Shown here piece after piece: positions 8,270 through 15,784 of a DNA stretch of 31,822 nucleotides (its first letter is position 1; every line of letters starts with the position of its first letter). The position numbers were made by a program, and so were the translations under genes. The DNA lies in assembly GCF_900290275.1 (NCBI RefSeq), contig NZ_LT985325.1, positions 136,766 through 168,587 of the forward strand, given 5' to 3'. Source of the DNA: Prevotella merdae (lineage in GTDB: Bacteria > Bacteroidota > Bacteroidia > Bacteroidales > Bacteroidaceae). Under the pieces are notes generated by a model. It was given only the letters and a program-made list of their open reading frames with translations, did not search any database and was not told the DNA's origin.

Positions 8270-8341
8270 GGTGGATTCATCTAATGGTTAGGATACAAGA
8301 TTCTCAATCTTGGCATAGGGGTTCGATTCCCCTATCCACTA
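8270..8341 (+). tRNA. tRNA-Glu (anticodon CUC), copy 2
   Basis: Identical over all 72 nt to the copy at 8126-8197, with the same CUC anticodon loop and unencoded CCA. The flanks differ, so the duplication is limited to the tRNA itself. No consensus promoter is visible in the 35 bases upstream. Confidence 0.93.
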
Positions 8342-8344
8342 CTT

Positions 8345-8379
8345 AAAAAGCAGACTTCAAATCGAAGCCTGCTTTTTTT
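8345..8379 (+). terminator. intrinsic terminator of the tRNA cluster
   Basis: AAAAAGCAG and CTTC on the left pair with GAAG and CTGCTTTTTTT on the right, with one mismatch in the stem, around a 5-nt loop. The right arm ends in a T7 run. It begins three bases after the second tRNA-Glu. Confidence 0.85.
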
Positions 8380-8380
8380 G

Positions 8381-8421
8381 TGCACGCTCGGCATGAGCAT
8401 TGTCTAACGGGTGCAAGTCCC
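8381..8421 (+). other. possible remnant of a group II intron domain
   Basis: A GCTC-GGCAT-GAGC hairpin (8386-8398) is followed by TGTCTAACGGGTGCAAGTCCC (8401-8421), which holds a GGG/CCC stem. The arrangement recalls the 5' part of bacterial group II intron RNAs. No reverse transcriptase or domain V is visible nearby, so at most this is a fragment. A decayed tRNA T-arm is an alternative reading. Confidence 0.25.
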
Positions 8422-8478
8422 AGATCCCTAATAAAAAACCTAACTTCTCAAAAAACTTTATATTCCCTACTTGCAAAA

Positions 8479-8510
8479 TTTGTATTATACATTATAATAA
8501 TGTATTTTTG
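8479..8510 (+). promoter_or_regulatory. promoter of the interrupted Y1 transposase gene
   Basis: TTTG at 8479-8482, 20 bases, then TATTTTTG at 8503-8510. This is a full consensus match, 21 bases before the start codon at 8532. The promoter looks intact although the gene is broken. Confidence 0.75.
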
Positions 8511-8817
8511 CATCCTAAACCAATCAACCTAATGTCTCTCACACCCGAACAATTAGCCAAGATACAGCAAAAGGAGTCCACTCTTCCAGATGCTTTGCGC
8601 CGCGATGCTCTCACCAATTACCGCGAGGGCTATTTCTTTGTAACCATCAACACCCGAGGCTATGCTCCCATCCTTAGCTATATATCTGGACGTGCAGATG
8701 CCAATGATGGAGCAGAGGATGAACCACGCTGTGTGTATACGGAACTGGGGAAGAGGGCTCAGTGGAAAAGTACTGTGGATGTTTTTTTTGTTTCATAGTA
8801 TTTTGTATCTTTGCATT

Positions 8818-9207
8818 ATGAACATGCTTGAACAATTAGCCCGTATAGTTCTTCCCAAAGAAATACTGGACAATTTCGATATCGTCAAGATAGAAACAGA
8901 TGAGTCTGATATTGACTCAATGAGTATGACCATCTATCTAGACGAGCGTATGAATGCTTATCTCCAAAAATCTGAGGACTACGAATCCAAAGGTTTTATG
9001 GATGCTGTACGCATAACTGATTTTCCGATTCGTGACCATAAAGTGATTCTTGTACTTCGTCGTCGTAGATGGAGAAACAAGGAAACAGGAGAGACATTTG
9101 TCGACCGTATTAGTGTTACCGAATCAGGAACCCGCTACTCGAAAGAGTTTGCGGCTTTTTTAAAAGAGACGTATGGACATATCCCCGACGACCTGCCGTA
9201 CGCTTGA
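8818..9207 (+). CDS. ISAon1-family transposase, N-terminal-region protein
   Basis: A 129-residue basic protein, the first gene of the insertion sequence. It resembles the short upstream proteins of the ISAon1 group, which carry the amino-terminal, probably DNA-binding, part of the transposase. Visible features are LARIVLPKEILDNFDIVKIE near the start, VILVLRRRRWRNKETGE near residues 77-93 and a C-terminal FAAFLKETYGHIPDDLPYA. The start at 8818 is chosen because the family begins here, just after the -7-like box TATCTTTG (8806-8813). The reading frame is open further upstream. It overlaps the next gene by 35 bases in a different frame, which suggests coupled translation. Confidence 0.8.
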   Translation: MNMLEQLARIVLPKEILDNFDIVKIETDESDIDSMSMTIYLDERMNAYLQKSEDYESKGFMDAVRITDFPIRDHKVILVLRRRRWRNKETGETFVDRISVTESGTRYSKEFAAFLKETYGHIPDDLPYA

Positions 9208-10165
9208 GCAATACTACCATGTAAACTCCAATACGTTGGATAAACAATACAAGGATGTCTTGAGTGACTATCGTACCTGGTCAGAACTAGAACATGCCGA
9301 TGAATGGCTTGTCTTTCCTGACAACGTAGGTCGTAATTTGGCAATAGACGAGACCTCTATGTCTAACGGTGAATTGCGCACAATCGTCACCAACAGGGAC
9401 AGACACGGAAAAGATCAATGTCTGGTTGCAATTGTCAAGGGTGTTAAGTCAGAGGACGTTATCAATGCCTTGAAGCATATACCGGAAGCACTTCTGAATA
9501 TCGTTGAGGAGGTTACATTAGATTTGTCAGACTCCATGAGAAAGATTGTTCGCACATGCTTTCCAAAAGCAATGAGAGTAATTGATAGATTTCACATACA
9601 GAAGCTTGCTTGCGATGCTGTGCAAGAAATGCGCATTAAGCATCGTTGGGATGCTATACAAGAGGCCAATGACGACATGGAGAATGCAAAACTTGAAGGA
9701 CGCGAATACGTGCCTTTTCGATATGAGAACGGAGATACGAGAAAGGAATTGCTAGCAAGGAGTAGGTATCTTCTTTTCAAATCAGGAGAGAAATGGACGC
9801 TGTCACAAAGCAAGAGAGCAGAGATCCTATTTAGAGAATATCCAGATTTGAAGACAGCTTATGGACTCTCGCATTCTTTGAGAATGATTTTCTCAAAAAA
9901 TACTGTTAAGGATGCCGCAAGACTTTCTATGGCTAAATGGTACAACAAAGTGGAAGAAGCTGGCTTCCGTTCTTTCAATGTTATTGCTGCAACATTCTAT
10001 GAACATTACGATGATATTCTTAACTTTTATAAAAATAGATCATCTAATGCTGCAGCTGAATCCTTTAATGCGAAAATCAAAGCCTTCAGAGCATCACTAA
10101 GGGGTATCGTTGATGAAAAGTTCTTTCTGTATCGACTTGCAAAGATTTATGCTTATCCCCACTAA
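9173..10165 (+). CDS. ISAon1-like (ISL3) DDE transposase
   Basis: A 330-residue transposase with the ISL3-type DDE catalytic core. The first Asp is in LAIDETSMS (near residue 60), the second in VIDRFHIQKL (near 140), and the Glu in NAAAESFNAKIKAFR (near 293). These are the conserved contexts of the family. An insertion domain with many charged residues lies between the second Asp and the Glu. The protein ends 14 bases before the right end of the element. The start at 9173 lies inside the upstream gene, as is usual for this two-gene layout. The gene looks intact and probably active. Confidence 0.88.
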   Translation: MDISPTTCRTLEQYYHVNSNTLDKQYKDVLSDYRTWSELEHADEWLVFPDNVGRNLAIDETSMSNGELRTIVTNRDRHGKDQCLVAIVKGVKSEDVINALKHIPEALLNIVEEVTLDLSDSMRKIVRTCFPKAMRVIDRFHIQKLACDAVQEMRIKHRWDAIQEANDDMENAKLEGREYVPFRYENGDTRKELLARSRYLLFKSGEKWTLSQSKRAEILFREYPDLKTAYGLSHSLRMIFSKNTVKDAARLSMAKWYNKVEEAGFRSFNVIAATFYEHYDDILNFYKNRSSNAAAESFNAKIKAFRASLRGIVDEKFFLYRLAKIYAYPH

Positions 10166-11230
10166 ATTTCCACTGACCCGGGAAGAGGGTGATGGAATGC
10201 TGGCGCAACATCCCCAATTTCTATCCTTATGCCGAGGCCATTGATTGTGAGGCTATGCCCGATCATTTTCATGGCCTTATTCATATAAGGCCTGGTGGCA
10301 AGCCGCACTTGGGCCAGATGATACGTGGGTTTATGATAGGAGGCACCCATGCCTATTGGGACACGCTGGGTATAGATTGGCGCCCGCAGCCAGGTGTTAT
10401 AACACGCGATTATAGAGATCATGACCACACCCGTTCCTTCCGCGGTCCCGCCCTCTTTGTTCGTGGCTACAACGATGTAGAAGCCATAACCATTGAGCAG
10501 GTAGAAACCAAGCGTCGTTACATCCGCGAGCAGGCGCGTCGCGCTCTTATCAAGGGTTCCATGCCCGATTGTTTCCGTATCTACCGCAACTGCAATTCGT
10601 ATGGCTGGACCATGGATGCCTTACGCCGTGCCTTCCTTGCCGACCGCTACCTTGCCCTTGATTCTCGTCGTATCGAATCCACCTTGCTTGCCCTCCTTCC
10701 CCGTATTCAGATGCTCCCAGGTTCCACTACCCCTGCGCAAAGCTCCAACCAATCTGCCAGCGCCCCCAATATCAAGCCCGTTCTCTCTTTCATCGGCATG
10801 CGCGCCCTATTGGCAGCGCCATGCAAGCTGCCCCTTATCTGTCATCGCAGCGACGCTATGCTCTTTGATGTGCAGCGTGATATTGTGTTGCAAGCGGCAC
10901 GCAAGGGAGCTGTCATCGTCTCGGCATTTATAAGTCCAAAAGAACGAGAAATAAAAAAGCAGCTGCTCATAGAGCAACTGCCTGTTATAGAGATTGTGGA
11001 CAACGGTTTTGCCGACCGTTATAAGCCCACAGGCAAAAGCTTCTACGCCTGTGCCGAAAATCGTCTCGTGCAGATATCACCTTGGACCTACGCCTACAGC
11101 AGAGACATCAAGGTGACACGCGAAATGTGTCTTGTGATGAACCAACTTGTGCGCATAATCACCAATAAGGACGATCATTGGTGGAAGAAATAAAGTTCTT
11201 TCGTCCTTATTATGTCCTTTCCTCCGACAG

Positions 11231-12142
11231 TTATTCCTTGTCGTCCTTGCTTGCCATATTGCCTTGCACGTCCCTATATATTCCGTCCACAATCGAGTCG
11301 GCAAGCGATATGTTAGGCACAAGAATATCTTCGCACTTAAGCGAGCGTGCTACAAGCAGGAATATCTCTGCAGCAGGAATGATAACGTCAGCGCGATCGT
11401 CCTTTAGTTTAAATTGCTCCATACGCTCTTCGAGCGAGAGAGGCGCCAGCTCGGCATACAGTTGCTTAAGCGTAGCCACTAGCAATGAGCGCGAGTCGCC
11501 TTTTATCTTGGCAAGTCGGAACAGACGGTTGATGTTACCACCCGAACCAATAATCTTAGTACCCGGAAAATCCTCGGCATACTTCTCCAACATTCTGCAC
11601 ATAGCATTTCTTTCCTCAGGTGTAACAGCACCAGCAAGCATACGCAGCGTTCCGATATTGAACGAGTGGCTCTCGGCAAGCACACCATCGTGCAAAAGAG
11701 ATATCTCCGTAGAGCCACCACCCACGTCTACATAAGCAAAGTTGCCCACTCCGCTCTCCGTGTTCTCTACAAGATTGTTGCACAGAAGTTGTGCTTCCTC
11801 TGCACCCGGAATAATCTCCAGTTTAATGCCAGTCTCTTTCTCAATGCGTCGCATTACCTTCTTTCCGTTCTCGGCATCGCGCATGGCAGATGTGGCACAA
11901 GCACGGAAGTGCTCCACATTATATAATTGCATAAACTGACGAAACCCCTTCATCATGTGCATCATCATACGTTGGCGTTCCTTCGATATCTTGCCAAGTG
12001 CAAACACATCCTTGCCCAGACGCAATGGAATGCGTACAAACAGCTGTTTCTTAATACGCGACGATGCCGGAGCATTATCGTCAAAACTCTTTATCAGCAA
12101 TCTGGCTCCGTTAGAGCCAATATCAATAGCGGCTATGTTCAT
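11231..12142 (-). CDS. ppx: Ppx/GppA exopolyphosphatase
   Basis: A 303-residue cytoplasmic phosphatase of the sugar kinase/Hsp70 (ASKHA) fold that removes terminal phosphates from polyphosphate or from pppGpp. The N-terminus shows IDIGSNGARLLI (residues 6-17), the second phosphate motif is YVDVGGGSTEISLL (near 137-150), and IGSGGNINRLFRLA lies near 190. It is the short form without the C-terminal HD-like domain, as is common in Bacteroidetes. Its start codon overlaps the ppk1 stop in an ATGA, so translation is likely coupled. Pairing with ppk1 supports a role in polyphosphate turnover. Confidence 0.9.
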   Translation of the reverse strand: MNIAAIDIGSNGARLLIKSFDDNAPASSRIKKQLFVRIPLRLGKDVFALGKISKERQRMMMHMMKGFRQFMQLYNVEHFRACATSAMRDAENGKKVMRRIEKETGIKLEIIPGAEEAQLLCNNLVENTESGVGNFAYVDVGGGSTEISLLHDGVLAESHSFNIGTLRMLAGAVTPEERNAMCRMLEKYAEDFPGTKIIGSGGNINRLFRLAKIKGDSRSLLVATLKQLYAELAPLSLEERMEQFKLKDDRADVIIPAAEIFLLVARSLKCEDILVPNISLADSIVDGIYRDVQGNMASKDDKE

Positions 12143-14178
12143 AGTTGATTATAAGCTTTATGCAATTCTTCCTGCGAGCGGAACGGCTCTTCCCCTTCCT
12201 TCGCCTTCTGTATTTCATTAGTGCCACATCCATCCACAATACGTCCATTGGTTGTATCGCGCAGACCGAAGTCTACTGTGCGCATCAAATCCTTCTTCAT
12301 ATCCTCGTCGTACACAGGCGTAAGCACCTCTATACGATTTACCAAGTTGCGAGGCATCCAGTCGGCCGAACCGATGAAATAGCGCGGTTTGTCGTTGTTG
12401 CAGAATATCAGTATGCGCGAGTGTTCCAGATATCTGTCTATAATACCCACGATATGGATGTTCTCGCTAACTCCCTCAATGCCGGGCACAAGCGAGCAGT
12501 TGCCGCGTACCAATGCGTCTATGCGCACGCCAGCACGCGATGCCGCATACATTTTATTCACAACATCCTGGTCGGTAATATGGTTAATCTTAATTTTTAC
12601 CCAAGCTGGCTTACCCATTTGAGCGTTCTTTATCTCCGTATCAAACAGGCGCAGAATGCGTGTCTTCATTGAGTTTGGCGACACAAGCAGTTCCTTGAAT
12701 CGCATAGGCGAGAACGGACGGTCGATAAAGTCGAATACCTTAGCCACCTCCGACACAATGCCCTGTCGTGCCGTCATCATCAGATAGTCGGTATACACAC
12801 GTGCGTTGCCCTCATGAAAGTTGCCCGTACCCACACAAGCCAGGTCGCCCTTGGTGGTCTTGATATACAGCAGCTTTGAGTGTATCTTCAACCCCTCAAC
12901 GCCAAAGATAACGTTTACGCCCTCTTCCTGCATGCGCTTACTCCATTTTATGTTGCTCTCCTCGTCGAAACGTGCCATAAGTTCCACCACAGCCGTAACC
13001 TTCTTGCCGTTGCGTGCAGCACATATCAGGGCCTTAACCACCTTCGAGTCCTTGGCAAGTCTATACAATGTAGTCTTAATCTCCTTTACGCTTGGACGCA
13101 GAGCGGCCTCGCGCAACAATCGTATGTAAGCGTCGAACGAGTGGTAAGGCACATGTATGAATCGGTCTTTCTTGCGTATTTGGTCAAGTATCGACTCCTC
13201 GGCAAGAAACTCCGGTTTCATTACTGGCTGCCACTTTTCAAATTTCAGCTCCGAGTGACCACAATCGGGAAACGACATCAGGTCCCTATGATTCTGGTAT
13301 CTGCCACCTGCAAGCGATGTGTCGAGCTCGCGAACATTCAGTCTGTCGAATACACGCTTCTGCATATCTCTGGGCATGTCCTTGTCGTAAATTACGCGTA
13401 TTGGTTCGCCGCGCTTACGCGAGTTAACGCCCAAGGCAATCTTCTCCATAGCGCCATAATCCGAGTCGTTGTCCACCTCCATCTCGGCATCCTTGGTAAA
13501 CTTAAACGAGTAGGCCTCGTAAGTAGACGGCTTTGTGCCGATGAAGATAAGTGGCAGACAGAAGCGGATAACATCGTCAAGGTACATGATATTATCAAAT
13601 CCATCCGATTGTGGAATGCGTATAAATCGGCCGTACACACGGTCGGGCACCTTTATGATGGCATACTTCACCTTATGGTCGCCGTCGGTATGCGTCTTCT
13701 TAACAACAAGGTATATGCGGTTGTCCTCCAATGTGTTGAGGTCGTCTATTGCGTTAAGCCAGATAGGATTGGTCGAGCCGTTGAGTTTGTCGTAATAAAG
13801 ACGCTTCAGAAACTCTTTCTGCTCGTCGTTCAGTTGCGACTCCTTAAGCAGACGTATATGATGCTCCTCAAGTTGGGCGAACACCTCCTTTATAGCCTTT
13901 GTGTATTCTGAAGAATATTCCTCGTTAAGTCTGTTTACCGTCTTCAACGTTTTCTTTATAGCCTTGCGGTTGCGTTCCGACAGGTTCTCATTATCTACAA
14001 GTCGGTTTAGCGAAGCCACACGCACGCGGAAGAACTCGTCGAGATTGTTGCTGTAAATGCCCAAGAACGACAGACGCTCAAGTAATGGAACGTTTGTCTT
14101 TTCTGCCTCTTGCAGAATGCGATGGTTGAAATACATCCAACTAACGTCGCGTTCGGTATATGTTGATTGCTTTGCCAT
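12139..14178 (-). CDS. ppk1: polyphosphate kinase 1
   Basis: A 679-residue enzyme that builds polyphosphate from ATP. Its length fits the PPK1 family, usually about 690. The N-terminal domain has the family hallmark SYLDLDEFFRVRVASL-like segment (here SNNLDEFFRVRVASL, near residues 48-62). Two phospholipase-D-like catalytic domains follow. The first has GLKIHSKLLYIKT (near 429), whose His is the expected phosphoenzyme residue, and GTGNFHEGNARVYTDYLMMT (near 450). The second has LEHSRILIF (near 582) and GSADWMPRNLVNRIEV. It lies 17 bases after the leucine-rich-repeat gene and overlaps ppx by 4 bases, so the three genes form one operon. Confidence 0.95.
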   Translation of the reverse strand: MAKQSTYTERDVSWMYFNHRILQEAEKTNVPLLERLSFLGIYSNNLDEFFRVRVASLNRLVDNENLSERNRKAIKKTLKTVNRLNEEYSSEYTKAIKEVFAQLEEHHIRLLKESQLNDEQKEFLKRLYYDKLNGSTNPIWLNAIDDLNTLEDNRIYLVVKKTHTDGDHKVKYAIIKVPDRVYGRFIRIPQSDGFDNIMYLDDVIRFCLPLIFIGTKPSTYEAYSFKFTKDAEMEVDNDSDYGAMEKIALGVNSRKRGEPIRVIYDKDMPRDMQKRVFDRLNVRELDTSLAGGRYQNHRDLMSFPDCGHSELKFEKWQPVMKPEFLAEESILDQIRKKDRFIHVPYHSFDAYIRLLREAALRPSVKEIKTTLYRLAKDSKVVKALICAARNGKKVTAVVELMARFDEESNIKWSKRMQEEGVNVIFGVEGLKIHSKLLYIKTTKGDLACVGTGNFHEGNARVYTDYLMMTARQGIVSEVAKVFDFIDRPFSPMRFKELLVSPNSMKTRILRLFDTEIKNAQMGKPAWVKIKINHITDQDVVNKMYAASRAGVRIDALVRGNCSLVPGIEGVSENIHIVGIIDRYLEHSRILIFCNNDKPRYFIGSADWMPRNLVNRIEVLTPVYDEDMKKDLMRTVDFGLRDTTNGRIVDGCGTNEIQKAKEGEEPFRSQEELHKAYNQL

Positions 14179-14195
14179 GATTAAAAAATATTATT

Positions 14196-15047
14196 TTACT
14201 CGCTCAATACCAATGTGTCGCTCTCTATCGTGATATGCAGCATTTTGCGAAACTTCTTCTCCTCGCCCTCAGGCACGATAATCGACATAAGATTGTCGCA
14301 GTCGGAAAATGTTGTGCGTGCAATATGCTCGGGTACACCAAGGAATGTAACCTTCTTAAGCCCGTCGCAACTGGCGAAGGCATATGGGTCAATGGTCTTT
14401 ACAGAAGCGGGTATTGTTACTTCCTCAAGAGCATCGCAGTCGGAGAAAGCGTCGCGACCTATGCGTTCCAAGCCTTCTGGCAACTGCACCTTCTTAAGCT
14501 TAGAGCGTCGGCTGAAAGCCAGACTGCCTATAGTTGTAACTGTCTTTGGGATAATTATCATAGTAGCATCGGTAAGGCAAGATATAAGGCGTGTGCGCTC
14601 GGCATTGTACAATATCTTGGCGTCTACTACAAAGGCGGCAGACTGGTTCTTCAATACCTTGCTGTCCAAGTCGACAAATGGGTTCTTGCCAAGCTTCTCC
14701 ACCGTTGGCGGAATATAAACAGAGTTGAGCGAGATGCAATGAGCAAAAGCCTCGTCGCCTATCTTGGTGATAGATGCCGGCATAGCCACACTACGCAAGA
14801 AGGCGCAGCCATAGAAGGCGTTGTTGGCTATCTCCTGTGTGTCTTCCTTTACTGCATAGTCGCCCTCAATGGTTTTCTTGGCAGCTATAAGGCGCTTGCC
14901 ACCCTTAGAATAAAACACTCCCCAACCATCATCGCGTGCGCCATCAGCCTGTTTCAACGCAAGCTCTAATACCTGACTTTCAAACTTGTCTGTACGCTCA
15001 AGATGCTTCTTCAGTACATCCAGAACAATCTTTTTCTTTTCTTTCAT
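14196..15047 (-). CDS. cytoplasmic leucine-rich-repeat (LRR_5, BspA-like) protein
   Basis: A 283-residue protein with about five to six repeats of the LRR_5 (BspA/TpLRR) type. Examples are VAMPASITKIGDEAFAHCIS, VYIPPTVEKLG, IIIPKTVTTIGSLAFS, VQLPEGLERIGRDAFSDC and VTIPASVKTIDPYAFASC. Unlike BspA-type surface proteins it has no signal peptide, lipobox or sorting domain. The N-terminus is basic and charged (MKEKKKIVLDVLKKHL), so it should stay in the cytoplasm. It is the first gene of the operon with ppk1 and ppx. A binding or scaffolding role is possible, but no function can be assigned. Confidence 0.8.
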   Translation of the reverse strand: MKEKKKIVLDVLKKHLERTDKFESQVLELALKQADGARDDGWGVFYSKGGKRLIAAKKTIEGDYAVKEDTQEIANNAFYGCAFLRSVAMPASITKIGDEAFAHCISLNSVYIPPTVEKLGKNPFVDLDSKVLKNQSAAFVVDAKILYNAERTRLISCLTDATMIIIPKTVTTIGSLAFSRRSKLKKVQLPEGLERIGRDAFSDCDALEEVTIPASVKTIDPYAFASCDGLKKVTFLGVPEHIARTTFSDCDNLMSIIVPEGEEKKFRKMLHITIESDTLVLSE

Positions 15048-15070
15048 ACGCTGTTGTTAATAACTGGATG

Positions 15071-15078
15071 CAAAGTTA
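15071..15078 (-). promoter_or_regulatory. -7 box of the LRR-ppk1-ppx operon
   Basis: TAACTTTG read on the - strand, 23 bases before the start codon of the leucine-rich-repeat gene. No good TTTG is found at the normal spacing; one occurs only 14 bases upstream. I therefore assign only the -7 element. Confidence 0.5.
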
Positions 15079-15146
15079 GGACTAAACAGCGACAAACCGA
15101 TTGCATGTCAATTACGATAAAGTTACAATAGTGTTACGGTAAATCT

Positions 15147-15230
15147 CCGTTCCGTGTCACCGAACGTCCGTTCCGTGTCACCGAATGTCCGTTCCGTGTC
15201 ACCGAATGGCCATTCCGTGTCACGGAATAG
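15147..15230. repeat. four tandem 21-bp palindromic repeats
   Basis: Four head-to-tail 21-bp units each hold TTCCGTGTCACCGAA or a close variant. The core is an odd-length palindrome, imperfect in units 1-3 and perfect in unit 4 (TTCCGTGTCACGGAA). It lies 69 bases upstream of the LRR-operon -7 box, in a spacer with no gene. It may be an operator array, hairpins or a variable-number repeat. Confidence 0.85.
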
Positions 15231-15237
15231 AGAATTT

Positions 15238-15426
15238 GTGTGGTTTAACGATTTTAGTTGACCACTCTAAGTATTATTGATAATACAAGTTGACTCAGTT
15301 ATTACTTATTTATAATTCACGTTGACTTATTTAATTTTAGTCATACTTATAGTTGACTACTTATGCCTATAGTCACAAATAAAATTACCCTTCATATCTC
15401 CGCAAAGAAACATGTTGGGGGATAAT
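15238..15426. repeat. 189-bp direct repeat, copy 1
   Basis: Nearly identical to 15479-15667, with one visible difference (AGTCACAAA against AGACACAAA near the 3' third). It holds GTTGAC at 15257, 15289, 15321 and 15352, spaced 32, 32 and 31 bases. This copy lies outside the IS3 element, directly to its left, and codes for nothing evident. Confidence 0.9.
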
Positions 15427-15478
15427 GTGTTTATTCCAATAATCTATGTGGTTTAATTGTTTTAGCCTATCACTTTAT

Positions 15479-15667
15479 GTGTGGTTTAACGATTTTAGTT
15501 GACCACTCTAAGTATTATTGATAATACAAGTTGACTCAGTTATTACTTATTTATAATTCACGTTGACTTATTTAATTTTAGTCATACTTATAGTTGACTA
15601 CTTATGCCTATAGACACAAATAAAATTACCCTTCATATCTCCGCAAAGAAACATGTTGGGGGATAAT
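15479..15667. repeat. 189-bp direct repeat, copy 2
   Basis: Second copy of 15238-15426, offset by exactly 241 bases, with phased GTTGAC at 15498, 15530, 15562 and 15593. It lies inside the left end of the IS3 element. The right end of the element also holds GTTGACTCCC on the - strand (about 17092-17101), so these may be sub-terminal transposase-binding sites. Confidence 0.9.
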
Positions 15668-15688
15668 CCTGAGCGTAGCTTCCTTGGT

Positions 15689-15726
15689 AAGTTTGGGTTG
15701 GGCTCGATGCCCAACTCAAACTTTTT
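15689..15726 (+). terminator. strong terminator inside the IS3 left end
   Basis: AAGTTTGGGTTGGGC (15689-15703) pairs with GCCCAACTCAAACTT (15709-15723) over 15 bp with one G-U pair. The loop is 5 nt, and a T-run on the + strand ends at 15726. The T-run is absent in the - orientation. The terminator would therefore block transcription entering the element from the left rather than end the transposase message. Confidence 0.75.
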
Positions 15727-15784
15727 ACGTTGGTGGCTTAAACCATCACGTAGTTCCTTGGTGGTGCAAAGATACAAAAAGATT

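Larger units (their letters stand above)
8756..10179 (+). mobile_element. ISL3-type (ISAon1-like) insertion sequence, complete
   Basis: A 1424-bp element with imperfect terminal inverted repeats. Left GGCTCAGTGGAAAA and right (reverse complement) GGGTCAGTGGAAAT match at 20 of the first 26 positions. It is flanked by a perfect 8-bp direct duplication, GGGAAGAG, at 8748-8755 and 10180-10187, which is the duplication length expected for ISL3 elements. It carries two overlapping genes, a short N-terminal-region protein and a DDE transposase. The intact ends, duplication and open genes indicate a recent insertion. Confidence 0.92.
8532..11193 (+). pseudogene. Y1 (HUH) REP-associated-like transposase, split by an IS
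   Basis: The gene occupies 8532-8755 and 10188-11193. Removing the IS and one target duplication joins LGK-R to VMECWRN in frame and restores 409 residues. The product looks like a Y1 single-strand transposase of the RAYT type. GYFFVTINTRGYAPIL gives the first strand. MPDHFHGLIHI carries the HUH pair at His101 and His103 of the rebuilt protein, and YIREQ near Tyr186 fits the catalytic tyrosine. A C-terminal part of about 130 residues (from about 280) has a separate Rossmann-like pattern, GAVIVSAFISPKER, then DNGFADRYKPTGKSFYACAE and RLVQISPW. I read this as DprA/SLOG-like, which is inference. The stop lies 37 bases from the convergent ppx stop. As it stands only fragments can be made, including a possible 334-residue product from GTG 10189 that keeps both catalytic motifs. 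Confidence 0.75.

Noticed and set aside
12880..13911. A 343-codon open frame on the + strand opposite ppk1
   Set aside because: It lies wholly antisense to a well-supported ppk1, its translation shows no recognisable domain, and its length follows from the codon use of ppk1.
15238..15667. CRISPR-like array of about 32-bp periodic units
   Set aside because: Only the 6-7 base GTTGAC motif is shared between units and there is no conserved 24-36 bp repeat. The larger structure is a 189-bp direct duplication, and no cas gene is present.
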